From contig JACGWO010000008.1 in assembly GCA_034509735.1 (NCBI GenBank), forward strand, positions 18,239,864-18,303,863: a stretch of DNA of 64,000 nucleotides. Reading direction: 5' to 3'. Below the pieces are notes generated by a model. It had not been told where the DNA came from. It searched no databases and was given only the letters and a program-made list of their open reading frames with translations. The DNA comes from Sesamum alatum (lineage: Eukaryota; Streptophyta; Magnoliopsida; Lamiales; Pedaliaceae). Below are positions 1 through 11,609 of the stretch, piece by piece (position 1 is the first letter of the stretch; each line of letters begins with the position of its first letter). The position numbers and the translations under genes are program-made.

Positions 1-84
1 GAAAATATAAAATAATGATATTCAAAAATTAATATTAAAATAAAAATAATTAGTCAAAGCTCCTTAACTTGTATAGAAGAAACT

Positions 85-590
85 CCAATTTAATAAAATA
101 AATTGATCAATTTTATTTGTAGGTTTTATTATGCCTATTTTTTGTTGTTTAATTTTGTTTTATTTTTTGTTACATTTTGTATGTTTGTGTTGTATATTTT
201 TTTTTACTACTATATTTGAATGTCATTTATTTTTAATTTATCGACACTATTACAAGCTAATTATTTATTGAATATTGTTATAAAACTATAATCAAATTGG
301 ACCATAGTACCAATATTTGTACCGTAAGATCCTATAGTGTATGTTAATCATATATTAGTATCAAATTTTTTATATTGTCAAAGCATTATTTACATACTTT
401 ATTAGCTTCTCAATTTTGAAATTTTATTGTAAAAAATTTATTTTTCACCTTTATAAAAGAAATAATAGATGTAAAAGTAAAACATTCAGGATTATCTAAT
501 ACTAAAAAAATCAAGTGCTAAGAAATTCACTCAATAGTTGAATTTTTATAAGCAATTTCAATTTAATAATCTTCTATTCATATATCAATT
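85..590 (+). repeat. Left copy of a diverged direct duplication
   Basis: Blocks here recur in the same order and strand at 1381-2035: AATTGATCAATTTT, GTAGGTTTTATT, ACATACTTTATTA, CATTCAGGATTATCTAA and CACTCAATAGTTGAATTTT. The two copies are offset by about 1.3-1.45 kb. No coding signal. The copies differ by indels, so the duplication is old, or both are copies of an unnamed repeat. Confidence 0.7.
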
Positions 591-892
591 TTTATTCTCG
601 TTAGTACTCGTGCGTTTTAAACTTTTAAGTTATTTTTTATAAATTTTTTACTGAAAAAATATATTAATCTCATTGGCTTATTCATTTATCATCGTTTTTT
701 TTTTTCTAATTTCAACATAATTAACTCAACTTTTATTTATTATTTTATTGTATTAAGTTTGTTCTCAAAATTTATTAATTTTCTTAATATGAAAATGTAA
801 TTGTACTAATGTGTTAGTATATAATTATTTTAACATTTTATACTTTTAATTGTTATTGTGTTAATGTTTACTCATGATTTGGCTTTTCTTAT

Positions 893-1115
893 TTTCCTAA
901 GAGGAAATAGCATTTTTCAGTCCGTAACTTAGGTCCTTTCTATTTTAATTTGGTCCATTGGTTTTGGGCTCACTTTCGGTCCAATAAATATTAGAAAGTA
1001 GCAATTTTGGTTCCATGACACCTTTTCCTCTGGATATTAAAAAAAAAAATGACATGTGGGCATTAAGCACAACTTCTATGCACCTTTTAAAGCAAAATAA
1101 TAGTTATATGTGTCT
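893..1115. mobile_element. Truncated fold-back MITE
   Basis: Begins GAGGAAATAGCATTTTTCAG and carries 'ttTGGTCC', 'CATGACAC' and 'GACATGTGGGCATTAAG' phrases that match the intact MITE at 6027-6484. The opposite terminal repeat is missing. It lies between the two copies of the 85/1381 duplication. Confidence 0.5.
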
Positions 1116-1380
1116 CGTTAGAACCTACAATTACGTTAGTTAATTTACTACTCAATAAGATAAGGTCTTTAATTAAATTATTCATTATATTACTATTTGT
1201 ACTTTTCTTCAATGTCAATGTCTTGGGGGTGCAGGGGGAGAGGGACATGGTGTTTTTAGCCTATTAATATTGAAATAAATCAATTAATTAGTTAGCTCTT
1301 TTTTAAATTTTCAATAGCACTTCTAATTTAATCGTATTGATAATGTTTCTTTGTAATTAAATTTTGATACTTATTCGTTA

Positions 1381-2035
1381 TTCCATTTTAATAAAATTGA
1401 TCAATTTTTATTCGTAGGTTTTATTGTGTGTATTTGCTATTGTTTGATTTTGCTATATTATGTTTGTGTATGTAATATATTTTCTTTTACTATATTTTGA
1501 ATGTCATTGATTTTTAATTTATTGAAAGTAAATGATTACAAACTAATTATTTATTGACTATTATTATAAAAATATAATTGAATTGGACAATATTACCAAT
1601 ATTTTGTATTGTAAGATCCTAATGTTAATTATATTTTAGTATCAACTTTAAAATATTTTCAAATTATTATTTACATACTTTATTACCTTCTAAATTTTGA
1701 AATATTATTGTATAAAATTTTAGTTTTTGCCTTTATATTGTAATTTTTAATTCTATATGTTTTTAGTTTAACTTCTTAATCTTATTTTCATATGCACCGA
1801 TTGGTATAATCTATTTTTTATTCAATAATATATTATGTTACAACTTAATGTTTTCTGTCACATTTGTTGTTGTAATACTTCTATTATATTAATTAATATA
1901 AAAAAAATAATAGATATAAGTAAAGCATTCAGGATTATCTAAGACTAAAAAAGTCAAGTACTAAGAGATTCACTCAATAGTTGAATTTTCACAAGCAATT
2001 TCAATTTAATAATATCATATCCATATATCTTTTTA
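1381..2035 (+). repeat. Right copy of a diverged direct duplication
   Basis: Counterpart of 85-590. It is longer because of inserted AT-rich sequence around 1740-1900. The best-kept block is the one containing CATTCAGGATTATCTAA near 1927. Confidence 0.7.
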
Positions 2036-4284
2036 ATTTATAATTAAATTTTGATATTTATTCATTATATATATAGATATATATTTAAGTGTAGATTAGT
2101 ATTTTATATATTCATATGTAGTTTATTTAAATTTTAATGTGTCATGATAGATTAAAACTTAATTAATATAAATAAGATTTCTTCTAGCAAAGTAATTGTG
2201 TTGAAATATTATTTGGCATATTAATTTATTTTAGTTGAATATCATATTCATTTTGTAAGTAGTTTAGAGTAATTAAGGCTTTTAAACATTTTTCTTATAG
2301 AACTTTATTTTTTCTATAACTAAGTTTATAATATAATTTTTTTGTGAATGTTATTAAAATTTATATGTGACAGGTCTGTGTAGTTAGGCTCATTCATGAT
2401 TCACCATTAGAAGCATGTTATTAAATTTTTTTGTAATTGGATTCATTCTTGATTCACGATTTAAGTTTTTTATCCTAAATTTATGAGGTTTAGAATATTT
2501 AAAATTCTAAGTTGTTAAAAATTTCAAAATCTGTAATATAATAATTAATAAATATTTAAATGATGTTATATTTATCTTTTTACAATGGGAAATAAACTTG
2601 AATATTCACATATTTATATAAAATATAGATATAGATTATTTTTATTAATTTTTTTTATTTTAATATTAAATTATTAAATAAGCCCATCATGCCCTGTTTC
2701 TGATGTGATCATACATAGAACTTGTGGACGAAGTAGAACGGTAGGTGTGGTAATCTTCCACAGGAAATCCAGCAAGATTTGACCCACCGATCGAATACTT
2801 ATCAGTCATCAATTACATTAACATCATGACCATGATGAAATAAAGTTGAAATTTTTTGACAGTTTCGACCTTAGCCGCCCATGACAATTCTGATGATGTT
2901 AGAAGACCCTAAACCAATACCACGTAAGTGGATTAAGTCGTGATGAAACCAATCGCTATAAGGACAGGTAACGTTTAAGATTAGGAAGAAATACAAGCAA
3001 TCCCATGTGATATTGAAAATGATCAAATTATTCTCTTATGCAAAATAAAATAATAATTTATTTTTATGTGTTTCGAATTAATTTTACCTTCTCGTATTTT
3101 TTAAAATGAAGCAATTTACCCCACTGTCTAGGAATGTAAATATTTCATTTTAAAGAACATAGAGAGCTAAATTTTTATTTTTCTTTTTATCGGAAGTAAT
3201 TTATTTATTTATAATATCACAAGACATAAATTATATTAAACCGTTAAGATTATATCCTTTCCCATTTTTTCACATCACAACAATTCTAATCTTCTCTTGA
3301 CGACAGTCAGTAGTGAAAGTGACTAATATCAGATAATTTGGAAATCCACATGAATGAATATATTAGACAAGAACCATATTTGTTTAGCAAAAATACGATG
3401 TCATCTACGTTCTTTTTACCGAATTTGTGTGGTACGTAGGTGAAAGAAAAGCAGTATTACATATAGCCATCTTTCTTACAAAACGAGACGTGTCACTTAT
3501 TGCCAAGTACAAAACACCGAAAGTAACAGCAGTATTGTCATATCTCTAATTAATTTCGTAAGACAGGTTTACTTTGATAACCGTATTTAATAAATAATAG
3601 GAATATTTTAAACTAAATGAATGATAAATAAGTCTTGTATTTATTATAAGTTGTTTACTTACATGTAGTATTTAAACTGAATAAAATTTGTGAAGTATTT
3701 ACTTTGATGTATATATATGTTTTTGTTAGCAAAATGACCTATTAGCTCTTTAAGTCCAAACCTTACCAAACCCATTTTCTACCCAAATTTAAAATCCTGA
3801 TCTGCACAACAATTCCAATGAAGAAGCTGAGCGATTTTTTTTTACAAAGCCAAACGGGCTTGGAGTAAGATCATTACATATAATTTGTAAATATTATATT
3901 GTTTAGCTAATTGTACTTTATTGTATATACTTTGATTTTTTTTCTTCATTGTTTATTTGGTAAAAAATCCACTAAAAAGTCGAAAAAAATGGTAACATTA
4001 AGTATAAATTGAGCTCACTATACCACTAAATTAATCGGTAAGAAATGTAGATTTTAGGTTGTAAATTAGTTTACACTGTCACAAGGAAAATGAAGTGTAA
4101 AACGAAGAGGAAAAAAGTCTTACCTTGAATTCAGGAGCAACTTTAGGTGAAGAAGAACAAATGTGAGAATATGAGATTGCTTTGACCGATTTTGGTAGGT
4201 GAGGAATTCAAGATTTCCATCTACCAAAGTGAGGGCAAATCAGACATTTGTCAGATGCCATAATTGTTGTATTTATATTGGGAT
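2036..4284. other. AT-rich non-coding stretch
   Basis: No open reading frame of interest, no recognised repeat pair and no RNA gene seen. About 2690-3000 and 3270-3540 are less AT-rich than their surroundings and could be old gene or promoter fragments, but I recognise nothing in them. Confidence 0.5.
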
Positions 4285-4316
4285 AACTAATACCACCTCC
4301 TCTGGTGGTATTAGTT
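4285..4316. repeat. Perfect 13-base inverted repeat
   Basis: AACTAATACCACC and GGTGGTATTAGTT are separated by six bases, a perfect hairpin. It could be a collapsed MITE or an excision footprint. No gene is beside it, so a terminator role has no support. Confidence 0.7.
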
Positions 4317-4471
4317 AAGCAACCGGAACAGTGTTCAGTACCAGGCTTTGATTTTATACCGTGCTTTCATATAGAAAAGTAAACACAATATTAATTTATA
4401 CTATTTTTCTTATTCAAGTTAATACACTAAAGTAAACGGGCCGTACGTATACTTTTTTTAAGATCAAACTC

Positions 4472-4496
4472 ATATATATATATATATATATATATA
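4472..4496. repeat. (AT)n microsatellite
   Basis: About 12 uninterrupted AT units, ending directly at the CACTA-like terminus at 4498. Confidence 0.9.
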
Positions 4497-4497
4497 A

Positions 4498-4740
4498 CAC
4501 TATAAGAAAAGAGAAACTTAACGGACAAAAATTCAAATATTAATTTTAATATTATCACTGATTGTGTTTATATATTTAGTAATAAAATTTTTTATTTTGT
4601 CATAATAATGAATTTCATAGTTTTAACAATAGCGTTTATTTTGTAAAAATTATTATTAACAACAAGTAGTATCAAAACATTGTATCTAATGTTATCGCTT
4701 AAAGACATTAGGAGCATGTTAAATTTATGCGATGGGATAA
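4498..4740 (+). mobile_element. CACTA-type terminal fragment
   Basis: Starts CACTATAAGAAAAGAG, close to the usual plant CACTA terminus CACTACAAGAAAA. The following sequence (TTTGTCATAATAATGAATTTC and onward) matches the inverted copy in the PR-10 intron. The other terminus is not found. Confidence 0.5.
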
Positions 4741-4789
4741 TTTACTTCAATGTATCAAAAGTGGGATAAAAGAGTATGATTATCTAATC

Positions 4790-5045
4790 CCTTGTTTACT
4801 TTTTTTGAAGTAAAAACGATGGATATTATTAATAGAAATAAATCGAATATAATTAATCCTGTCGACTATTAAAATAATCATAACTTGATCAACAATATCA
4901 CATAAACTATATAAATCTAAACAACCTCTTACTATTACAGTAAACAAAATCCTACTATACAGCAGACCATCCTCCCACGCATTGGTGGGATTCGAACCCA
5001 TGACCTCTAAAGTCATGGGACCTCAACCTTAACCACAGGATCAAA
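4790..5045 (-). mobile_element. tRNA-derived SINE
   Basis: The minus strand shows a polymerase III A-box-like TGGTTAAGGTTGAGG (5035-5021) and, 22 bases on, a B box GGGTTCGAATCCC (4999-4987), then a ~200-base AT-rich body. The spacing and the phrase GGTCATGGGTTCGAATCCC are typical of tRNA-derived plant SINEs. The cloverleaf is incomplete, so it is not a working tRNA gene. The 3' end is set approximately. Confidence 0.55.
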
Positions 5046-5365
5046 AAATCATTGGTTTAACCCCTTATTTACTACGTGCAATAATTTGAACCGATATCTG
5101 ACAAAAGTGATACGTGTAAAACAATCCCAAAGATATGTAAATGAAGGGCATAACAACAATTACCCAAAAGGCTCGACAACATCACATGAACAATAGCTAC
5201 AATGCCAGGCTTCTCAATACTATCAAGCTTGAATCGTTCGATGTAAACTTGGGACTAGCCTGAATTGTTAGCTCAATCCACGCTAGTCAATTCAAGTAAA
5301 CATGCTCTTAGTGACACAACTACAATGACAATTCAATATAGTACTAAAGTACATATATAAAATTA

Positions 5366-5806
5366 AATGCATTTTTAGTCTCATAATTTAGATCATTTGG
5401 CATTTTCATCTTTTAACTTTCTAGAGTAACATTTTGGTCCTGTATCTTTTTAATTTTTGCGATTGCAGTCATATTGTTTGCCGAAGTTCACTCCACTGGC
5501 GACAAGGGTGAACTCCGACGAAAAAATGACTAATATCGCGACAATTAAAAAGATGCAGGATCAAAATATTATCCTAGAAAGTTGAAGGACAAAAATGCTG
5601 GCAGAAATAGACAATATGAAGAAAAGCAGGAATTTTAAAAATGTCACGTGAGAGGCATATATATTTTTTTGGCAAAGAAGGATGAACTCCGGTGAAAAAA
5701 AGATTAAAATTAGGAAACATAGACAAATATAGAACCAAAATGCTACTCTAGAAAGTTAAAGAATGAAAACACCAAATAATCTGAGTTACGAGACCAAACA
5801 TACATT
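5366..5806. mobile_element. Fold-back MITE with ~75-base terminal inverted repeats
   Basis: The left arm from 5366 (AATGCATTTTTAGTCTC...) and the right arm ending 5806 are inverted copies through TTAACTTTCTAGAGTA and CATTTTGGT. The interior (about 5420-5600) folds again, with GGTCCTGTATCTTTTTAATT matching an inverted copy. No gene. I could not identify a target duplication. Confidence 0.75.
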
Positions 5807-6026
5807 CAAACCTACATATCTATTCTAGTGTTGTCACTATAACTGTGTCACTATAGAAAATTATAGTGACGACACTATACATTGGCAACAATACTAATAC
5901 TATATTGTGTTGTCTCTATAACTGTGGTACTAATTAACTATAATGTTAACTTTGTATAAAAAAAAATATTCTTATCTCTAAGACAATGTGACAAAATCAA
6001 AATCATTATCACTTAATATCTCTTTT

Positions 6027-6484
6027 GGGGAAATAATATTTTTTTTCCATAATTTATGGCCTTCTCACTTTTAGTTCCATTGGTTACAGAATTTTCACTT
6101 TTGGTCCTGTAATTTTTAAAAAGTAGCACTTTCGGTGACATGACACTTTTCGTTAGATATTTAACGAAAAGTGCCACGTGGCCGTTAAGTGCATGGGACC
6201 AAAAAATGTTACTCTTTGAAAGTTATGGGACCAAAAGTGAAAATTTCATAACATATGGGACCAAAAGTGAGAACCCCATAACATATGAGACCAAAAGTAT
6301 AAAGGTTCTAACGTCCACGTGCTAAGCACGTGATGTTTTTCTTTAAAAAATCCAACGGAGATGTGGCATAGGACCAAAAAGTGTTATTTTTTAAAAGTTA
6401 TGGGACCAAAAATGATAATCCCGTAATCAATTAGATAAAAAATGAGAGATCCTAAGTTATAGGACGAAAAATGTTATTTTCCTT
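6027..6484. mobile_element. Fold-back MITE
   Basis: Terminal repeats GGGGAAATAATATTTTTTTT and the reverse complement of the right end (AAGGAAAATAACATTTTTCG) are inverted copies. Internal GGACCAAAAGTGA phrases repeat. It shares sequence with the truncated copy at 893-1115, so this is a repeated family. An apparent 61-residue frame here is a by-product. Confidence 0.7.
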
Positions 6485-6499
6485 ATATATTGCACTAAT

Positions 6500-6941
6500 A
6501 CTAGTTATTTTGTCGGTGTGACCTTTTCTTGGTTTTCTACCTAAGCCAAAATCCATTCGATGCTTTTTCCGACCTTATCTAAATTCTAGATGTTCTAGAT
6601 GGCATCTCCTCGTTATAAAATATTATTAATTTTGACACATTCTATTTGTGCGCAATTTTTATAAAATTTTATTTCAAATAAAATATTTATAAAATTTATA
6701 AGTTAATAAAATATATATACAAAATAATAAATTAATATTAAATTTATAAAAACAAAGTGACAGAAAAGATGAATGAAAATTAAAAGGAAAAAAAAGAAAT
6801 AATGGGAGAGTGGGAATTTAGATTTAAAATAATGAGGGAGTGGGAAGTTAAATAAAAAAATAAATAAAAAACAAAAATAAAACAGACAACAAATGGAAAA
6901 GACACCAAAGATGTACTCTCCCTTAATATATAGTATAGATA
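6500..6941 (-). mobile_element. Helitron-like non-autonomous copy
   Basis: On the minus strand it begins near TATCTATACTATATATTAAG, continues with an ACATCTTTGGTGTC phrase, and ends CTAGT at 6504-6500. It matches the units of the array at 21478-22890 in order. The 3' hairpin expected of a Helitron is weak. Confidence 0.45.
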
Positions 6942-7651
6942 TTAACTTTCCCTAAGTATGTTTAGAACCTTTCGCTATGTTTGGTTTTGTTTTTTCGGAG
7001 ATGGTCAAAAAACGAATCCAAACTTAATATTTCCTAAACCACAATCACTGGGTGTTGTGGGTAATTTTGGTCCATTCTCCCATACAATAATATATTATAT
7101 AATTTAATTCACCTACAAATAAATAAATATTACTATATACACATATATATTTATAAAAATATATAAAAGAGACACGATTTGATACTAAACACTGTTTTTA
7201 TCTCAATATATACAATAAAAACAAATATTACGATATATACACATTTATAAAAATATATAAAAGAGACATGATTTAACAATAAACAATGTTTTTTGTCTCC
7301 CAATATATAACACAATACATATAATATATTTCTTACACTATTTAAAATAATTTCAAAATCAAATCCAAACACACACCATATCTCTAATATACACTTATTT
7401 ATATTATTTTTTCTCTGTTTCCGCATAACAAAATAAAATACTCCAAAAACAAAATCAAATATAATATTTTTTTTTTTCATTTTCTCCTTTTCCCATTGTA
7501 GCATTGCATAGACTTCGTTCATCTAAATATTGGAAAAAGGCTAACATAACAAGTGTACGTATTTCCAAGAATTCATTTATAAGTCGGTCTTCGTTGTCCG
7601 AAAAGTCAAGGTCGGAGTGATCTACAGGAGTACTTTCCACAAGGGGTCCAC
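6942..7651. other. AT-rich non-coding stretch
   Basis: Contains a diverged direct repeat of about 100 bases (near 7110-7200 and 7200-7290: TATATACACAT, TTATAAAAATATATAAAAGAGACA). No supportable coding sequence; the open frames on the minus strand are low-complexity AT sequence. Confidence 0.5.
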
Positions 7652-7935
7652 GGCGGCTTGGCGGAAAAATTATTTAAATAGTATTAAAAAAATAAAAAAT
7701 TATTAAAATAGTGTATATTGACAAGTTCTGAAAAATTAGGTGAAATCGGGATTTTAAATTCGAATTTCTGCCAATTCTATTAAAAAAAAACAAAAAAGTA
7801 CAAAATTGAAGTCGGGGTCTGAGACCCCAGCTTCAACCCCATCCCAATGTTTCTCTTGCATTCCTGGGGGTGTATCCCATTTACTTAGCCATCTTCCCTT
7901 CATTATTTATTTGAATTTCAAGCTCTAATTCTTTT

Positions 7936-9540
7936 GGTTTATTTATACTTTTATTATAAAAAAAATAAAAATTACACGTGTACCGTGAAAACGATACACA
8001 TTATAAAAATATAGTGGGTCGTCAGCTGGGCTGGCGACCACTATTAAAAATTAACTTTTTTTAGCTGGACTGGTGACCTAACTAAAAAATTATTTTTTAT
8101 TCTGGGTCGCCAGCCCAGCGGGCGACCCATGGTCGCTGGCCAGACCTAACTAAAAAAATTATTTTTTTATTCTGGGTCGCCAGCCCAGCGGGCGACCCAT
8201 GGTCGCCAGCTGGGCCAGCGACCCACAGTCGCTGGGCTGGCGGCCATGGATCGCCGGCCCAGCTGACACTTTTTTTTTTAAAAAAAAAATTATTTTTTAT
8301 TATTTTTAATATATAATTATAATAAGTGTTAATATATTTAATAAGATTTACTAATTAAATCTTATTTTATTATTAAAGTTAATTAAGATTAATTTATTCC
8401 AATAAGATAATGCTATTACAATTTTAAAATTCTTTATAATAACTAATAAACTTAAAATTTTACAAAATAATGTATCAAATACTTGAATACACATTTTTAT
8501 GTAATTTTTTAGTGTATTATTTTTAGCTTTAAATTTTTATAATCATAATTCTTTAAATTATCATATGAACCATGATGCTGCAAACTGTGTTACTGGAATT
8601 GCCAAATTAAATAAGTGGCAAGAAAAATTGAAGGAACTCCAATTATGTTACTGAATGAATTTAAAGTACACATTTTTTATTTGTTACGCCAATTTTTAAC
8701 TTAAGCAGAAAGTTGATAAACTTGTACTTTAATCTGTAAAAGATTTCAAATCAAAATTCTTCATATTAGAAGAGATTAGTTACTAAAAACTTTTGTATCT
8801 TATTATCTTCTATTAAAAAATAATACTCAAAGTATATTTTCCTTTATATTCATTAACTTTTAATTAATTTAGTGTTTTTCTTTTTTTTTTTCCATGTTAA
8901 TTTCACAATTTTGAATTTTTTAAAAAATCTGAAAATTTAAATTTTTTAAAATCTGAAAATTTGAATTTTTTAAAAAATCTGGAAATTTGAATCAGTGCAA
9001 ACTTTATGATAATTTAAAGAATTATGATTATAAAAATTTAAAATTAAAAATAATACACTAAAAAATTACATAAAAATGTGTATTCAAGTATTTGGTACAT
9101 TATTTTGTAAAATTTTAAGTTTATTAGTTATTATAAAGAATTTTAAAATTGTAATAGCATTATCTTATTGGAATAAATTAATCATAATTAACTTTAAAAT
9201 AAAATAAAATTTAATTAGTAAATCTTATTAAATATATTAATACTTATTATAATTATATATTAAAAATAATAAAAAATGATTTAAAAAAAAAAGTGTCAGC
9301 TGGGCCGGCGACCCATGGCCGCCAGCCCAGCGACCGTGGGTCGCTGGCCCAGCTGGCGACCATGGGTCGCCCGCTGGGCTGGCGACCCAGAATAAAAAAT
9401 GATTTTTTTAGTTGGGGTCGCCAACCCAGCTGGCGACCCAACTAAAAAATTAATTTTTAATTATATTTTTACAATGTGTACCGTTTTCACGGTACACGTG
9501 TAATTTTTATTTTTTTTTATAATAAAAATATAAATAAGCC
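7936..9540. mobile_element. Mutator-like fold-back element with 10-bp target duplication
   Basis: Long arms (7936-8568 and 9006-9540) are inverted copies from GGTTTATTTATA at the left tip to GGCTTATTTATA on the opposite strand. They include ACACGTGTACCGTGAAAACG and the palindromic GGTCGCCAGC/GCTGGCGACC blocks. The element is flanked by perfect TAATTCTTTT at 7926-7935 and 9541-9550. Long terminal repeats with a 9-10-bp duplication are the hallmark of Mutator-like elements. There is no transposase. The left arm is longer because a segment around 8095-8220 is tandemly duplicated. Confidence 0.85.
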
Positions 9541-9765
9541 TAATTCTTTTTTCTTTTTCGCTTTATATAAGTAATATATTCTAGTTATTAATTATTAAAA
9601 TTTAATTTTTTAATTATTAATTAATAAAACAAATTTTAAGTTATTATTCAATAATATATTTTAATATTTTTATTCATATTGTAAACAAAAAATTATCAAA
9701 AAAATTGTGTGACTTTATCGAGGTAACGACACCAATGATTTTCTTAAAATAATTATTACGATTAA

Positions 9766-10352
9766 ATACACTTTGCCCTCCTGAACTATTGTTAATATAA
9801 TATTTACCCCCTAAACAAACAAATATAACACTTACCCCCTAGTTGATTTTTTTTTTTTTTGTATTTATTGTACTCATTCATTCAGTGTATTATATATGAG
9901 TTATTGTGATATTATATTTGTTGTGTATCTATTATATATATATATATAAACTTATTACTCCACTTTTAATTTAAGTTCTTCACTTATTAATTTTTCTTTT
10001 AGTTATAAAATAATTTGGTGATGATTTAACATGCAAAATGGTAAAATATATTGGGAGTAATATAATTATTCAAGGCATGAGGGGCAATTTTATCAAATTA
10101 AGGGGTAAGTGTTACATTTGTTAGTTAAGGGACAAAGTGTATTTTACCCTTATTATTATTAGAATGTACTTTTACTAAAAACATTAATAAATAAGGCATA
10201 ACGGTCAATTTGTTAAAAATTTAACGCCGTTAGTGTTTTTTAACGGGGAGGGGCAATTGAACTGAATTTTAAAAAACACATGGAGGTTTTTAGCCTATTT
10301 TTAAATACATTGGGAGTTTTAACAATAACAACAGCTCAGGGGCAAAGTGTAT
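9766..10352. mobile_element. MITE with TTAA flanks
   Basis: Ends ATACACTTTGCCC and GGGGCAAAGTGTAT are inverted, and each is flanked by TTAA (9762-9765, 10353-10356). A second internal pair (AACACTTACCCCCTAG near 9829 and its inverse near 10093) gives a fold-back. The family is not certain: TTAA suits piggyBac-like MITEs but is weak evidence in AT-rich DNA. Confidence 0.7.
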
Positions 10353-10803
10353 TTAACTGTAATAATTATTTAAAAATACACAATATTTTTGTGATTTTTT
10401 ATACACAATATGAATAAAAATATCAAATATATTATTGAATAATAATTTTAAATTTTCTTTTTTTAATTAATAATTAAAAAATTAATTTTTAATAATTAAT
10501 AAATCAAATATATTATTATATAAAATAAAAAAAATAAAAGTGGAGCTTGACAATCAAATAAATAATGAAGGGAAGATAGCTAAGCAAATGTATACACCCC
10601 CAAGAATGCAAGGGAAACATTGGGATGGGGTTGAAGCCGGGGTCTCTTCGATTTTTTACTTTTTTTTTTTTTCTAAATTGTCAGAAATCGGGATTTTAAA
10701 ATCCCAATTTCAGCTACTTTTTTAAAATTTTTAAAAATGTACCATTTTGATAATTTTTTTACTTTTTTAATATTATTTAAATAATTTTCCCCGGCTTGAC
10801 AGC

Positions 10804-11164
10804 CCATCACTATGAATGTCGAAAATTTAAAAAAAATAAAAATTATGGTCTACCTCTAGAGTATTTATATTTATCTATACCTTTTTTAATACTTGTTTAA
10901 TTTTAATTTCCTCTTTCATTTCAAATATTTTTAATACTTTTTTTCTTTAACTAAGCCAGCATGATATATCATCCTTATGTACATATAATAAATAATTTTT
11001 ATATTTTTAAATATATTATAAATAAGAATAAAATATATAAAATAATAAACTACATTTAACAAAAAAAATCGAAAACAAAAGAAAATCCATGTGAGGTATT
11101 ATCGAAATAACAACAGAATTGATGTAGTAGTGTTAAAAATGATGTGTAGTCACTTTTGTACAAA
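10804..11164. other. AT-rich non-coding stretch
   Basis: I see no gene, repeat pair or RNA in it. Confidence 0.5.
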
Positions 11165-11415
11165 AAAAGTAATTATAATTAATTTAAATCTAATTGGGGT
11201 TAAAATTGTCATATTTAAACATTGGCATAGCGATGCTAAGAACCATCGTTTGTGACTGTGCACGACCTTTTATGTTTATATTAGTATAGAAAAAAATAAT
11301 TATAATTAATTTTTAAAATTATCTAATTAGGGATATAATTGTCATACTTAAAAATTGGCGTGACAACGTCACTAACCATCATTTGTAAGGGTAGATGACC
11401 TTTTTTTTTATATTA
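11165..11415 (+). repeat. Two-unit tandem repeat, ~125 bases each
   Basis: 11165-11290 and 11291-11415 share AATTATAATTAATTT, ATTGTCATA, ATTGGC, AACCATC, TTTGT and GACCTTTT in the same order. Non-coding and diverged. Confidence 0.75.
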
Positions 11416-11609
11416 GTACAGATTTTATTTATTTTTATCATAAAGTATTGTCATTTTCTCTTTTGTTTCTTTCTCTATTATATTATAACAAAAAATCACT
11501 TTCTTTTATTTATATGCAAAATCAATTAAATAAGTACGTATAATAAAAAAAATTAGTGGATATTTTAGTTATTTCTCTCGCACGATTGTTTACATTCTCT
11601 TGCATGAGA

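Larger units (their letters stand above)
7652..10803. mobile_element. Outer inverted-repeat element hosting two others
   Basis: 7652-7935 and about 10530-10803 are inverted copies: GGCTTG-GCGG/CCGG then AAATTATTTAAATA at the ends, GAAATCGGGATTTTAAA, GGGGTCTGAGAC/GGGGTCTCTTCG, CAACCCCATCCCAATG, and a shared AATGAAGGGAAGAT block. The inversion resumes inside at 9551-9760 and 10357-10530. Two later insertions (7936-9540 and 9766-10352) are thus removed cleanly to give a long fold-back element. No transposase frame. The target duplication for the outer ends is not clear. Confidence 0.7.

Noticed and set aside
4973..5045. Possible tRNA gene on the minus strand
   Set aside because: A and B boxes are present, but the arms do not give a full cloverleaf and a SINE-like body follows, so it is called a SINE.
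7151..7640. Overlapping minus-strand frames of 61 and 123 codons
   Set aside because: Low-complexity AT-rich translation (Phe, Tyr, Ile runs) over a diverged tandem repeat; no family resemblance.
9762..10356. Assigning the 9766-10352 MITE to piggyBac from its TTAA flanks
   Set aside because: TTAA is very common in this AT-rich DNA and the ends do not match a known piggyBac terminus that I can recall, so the family is left open.
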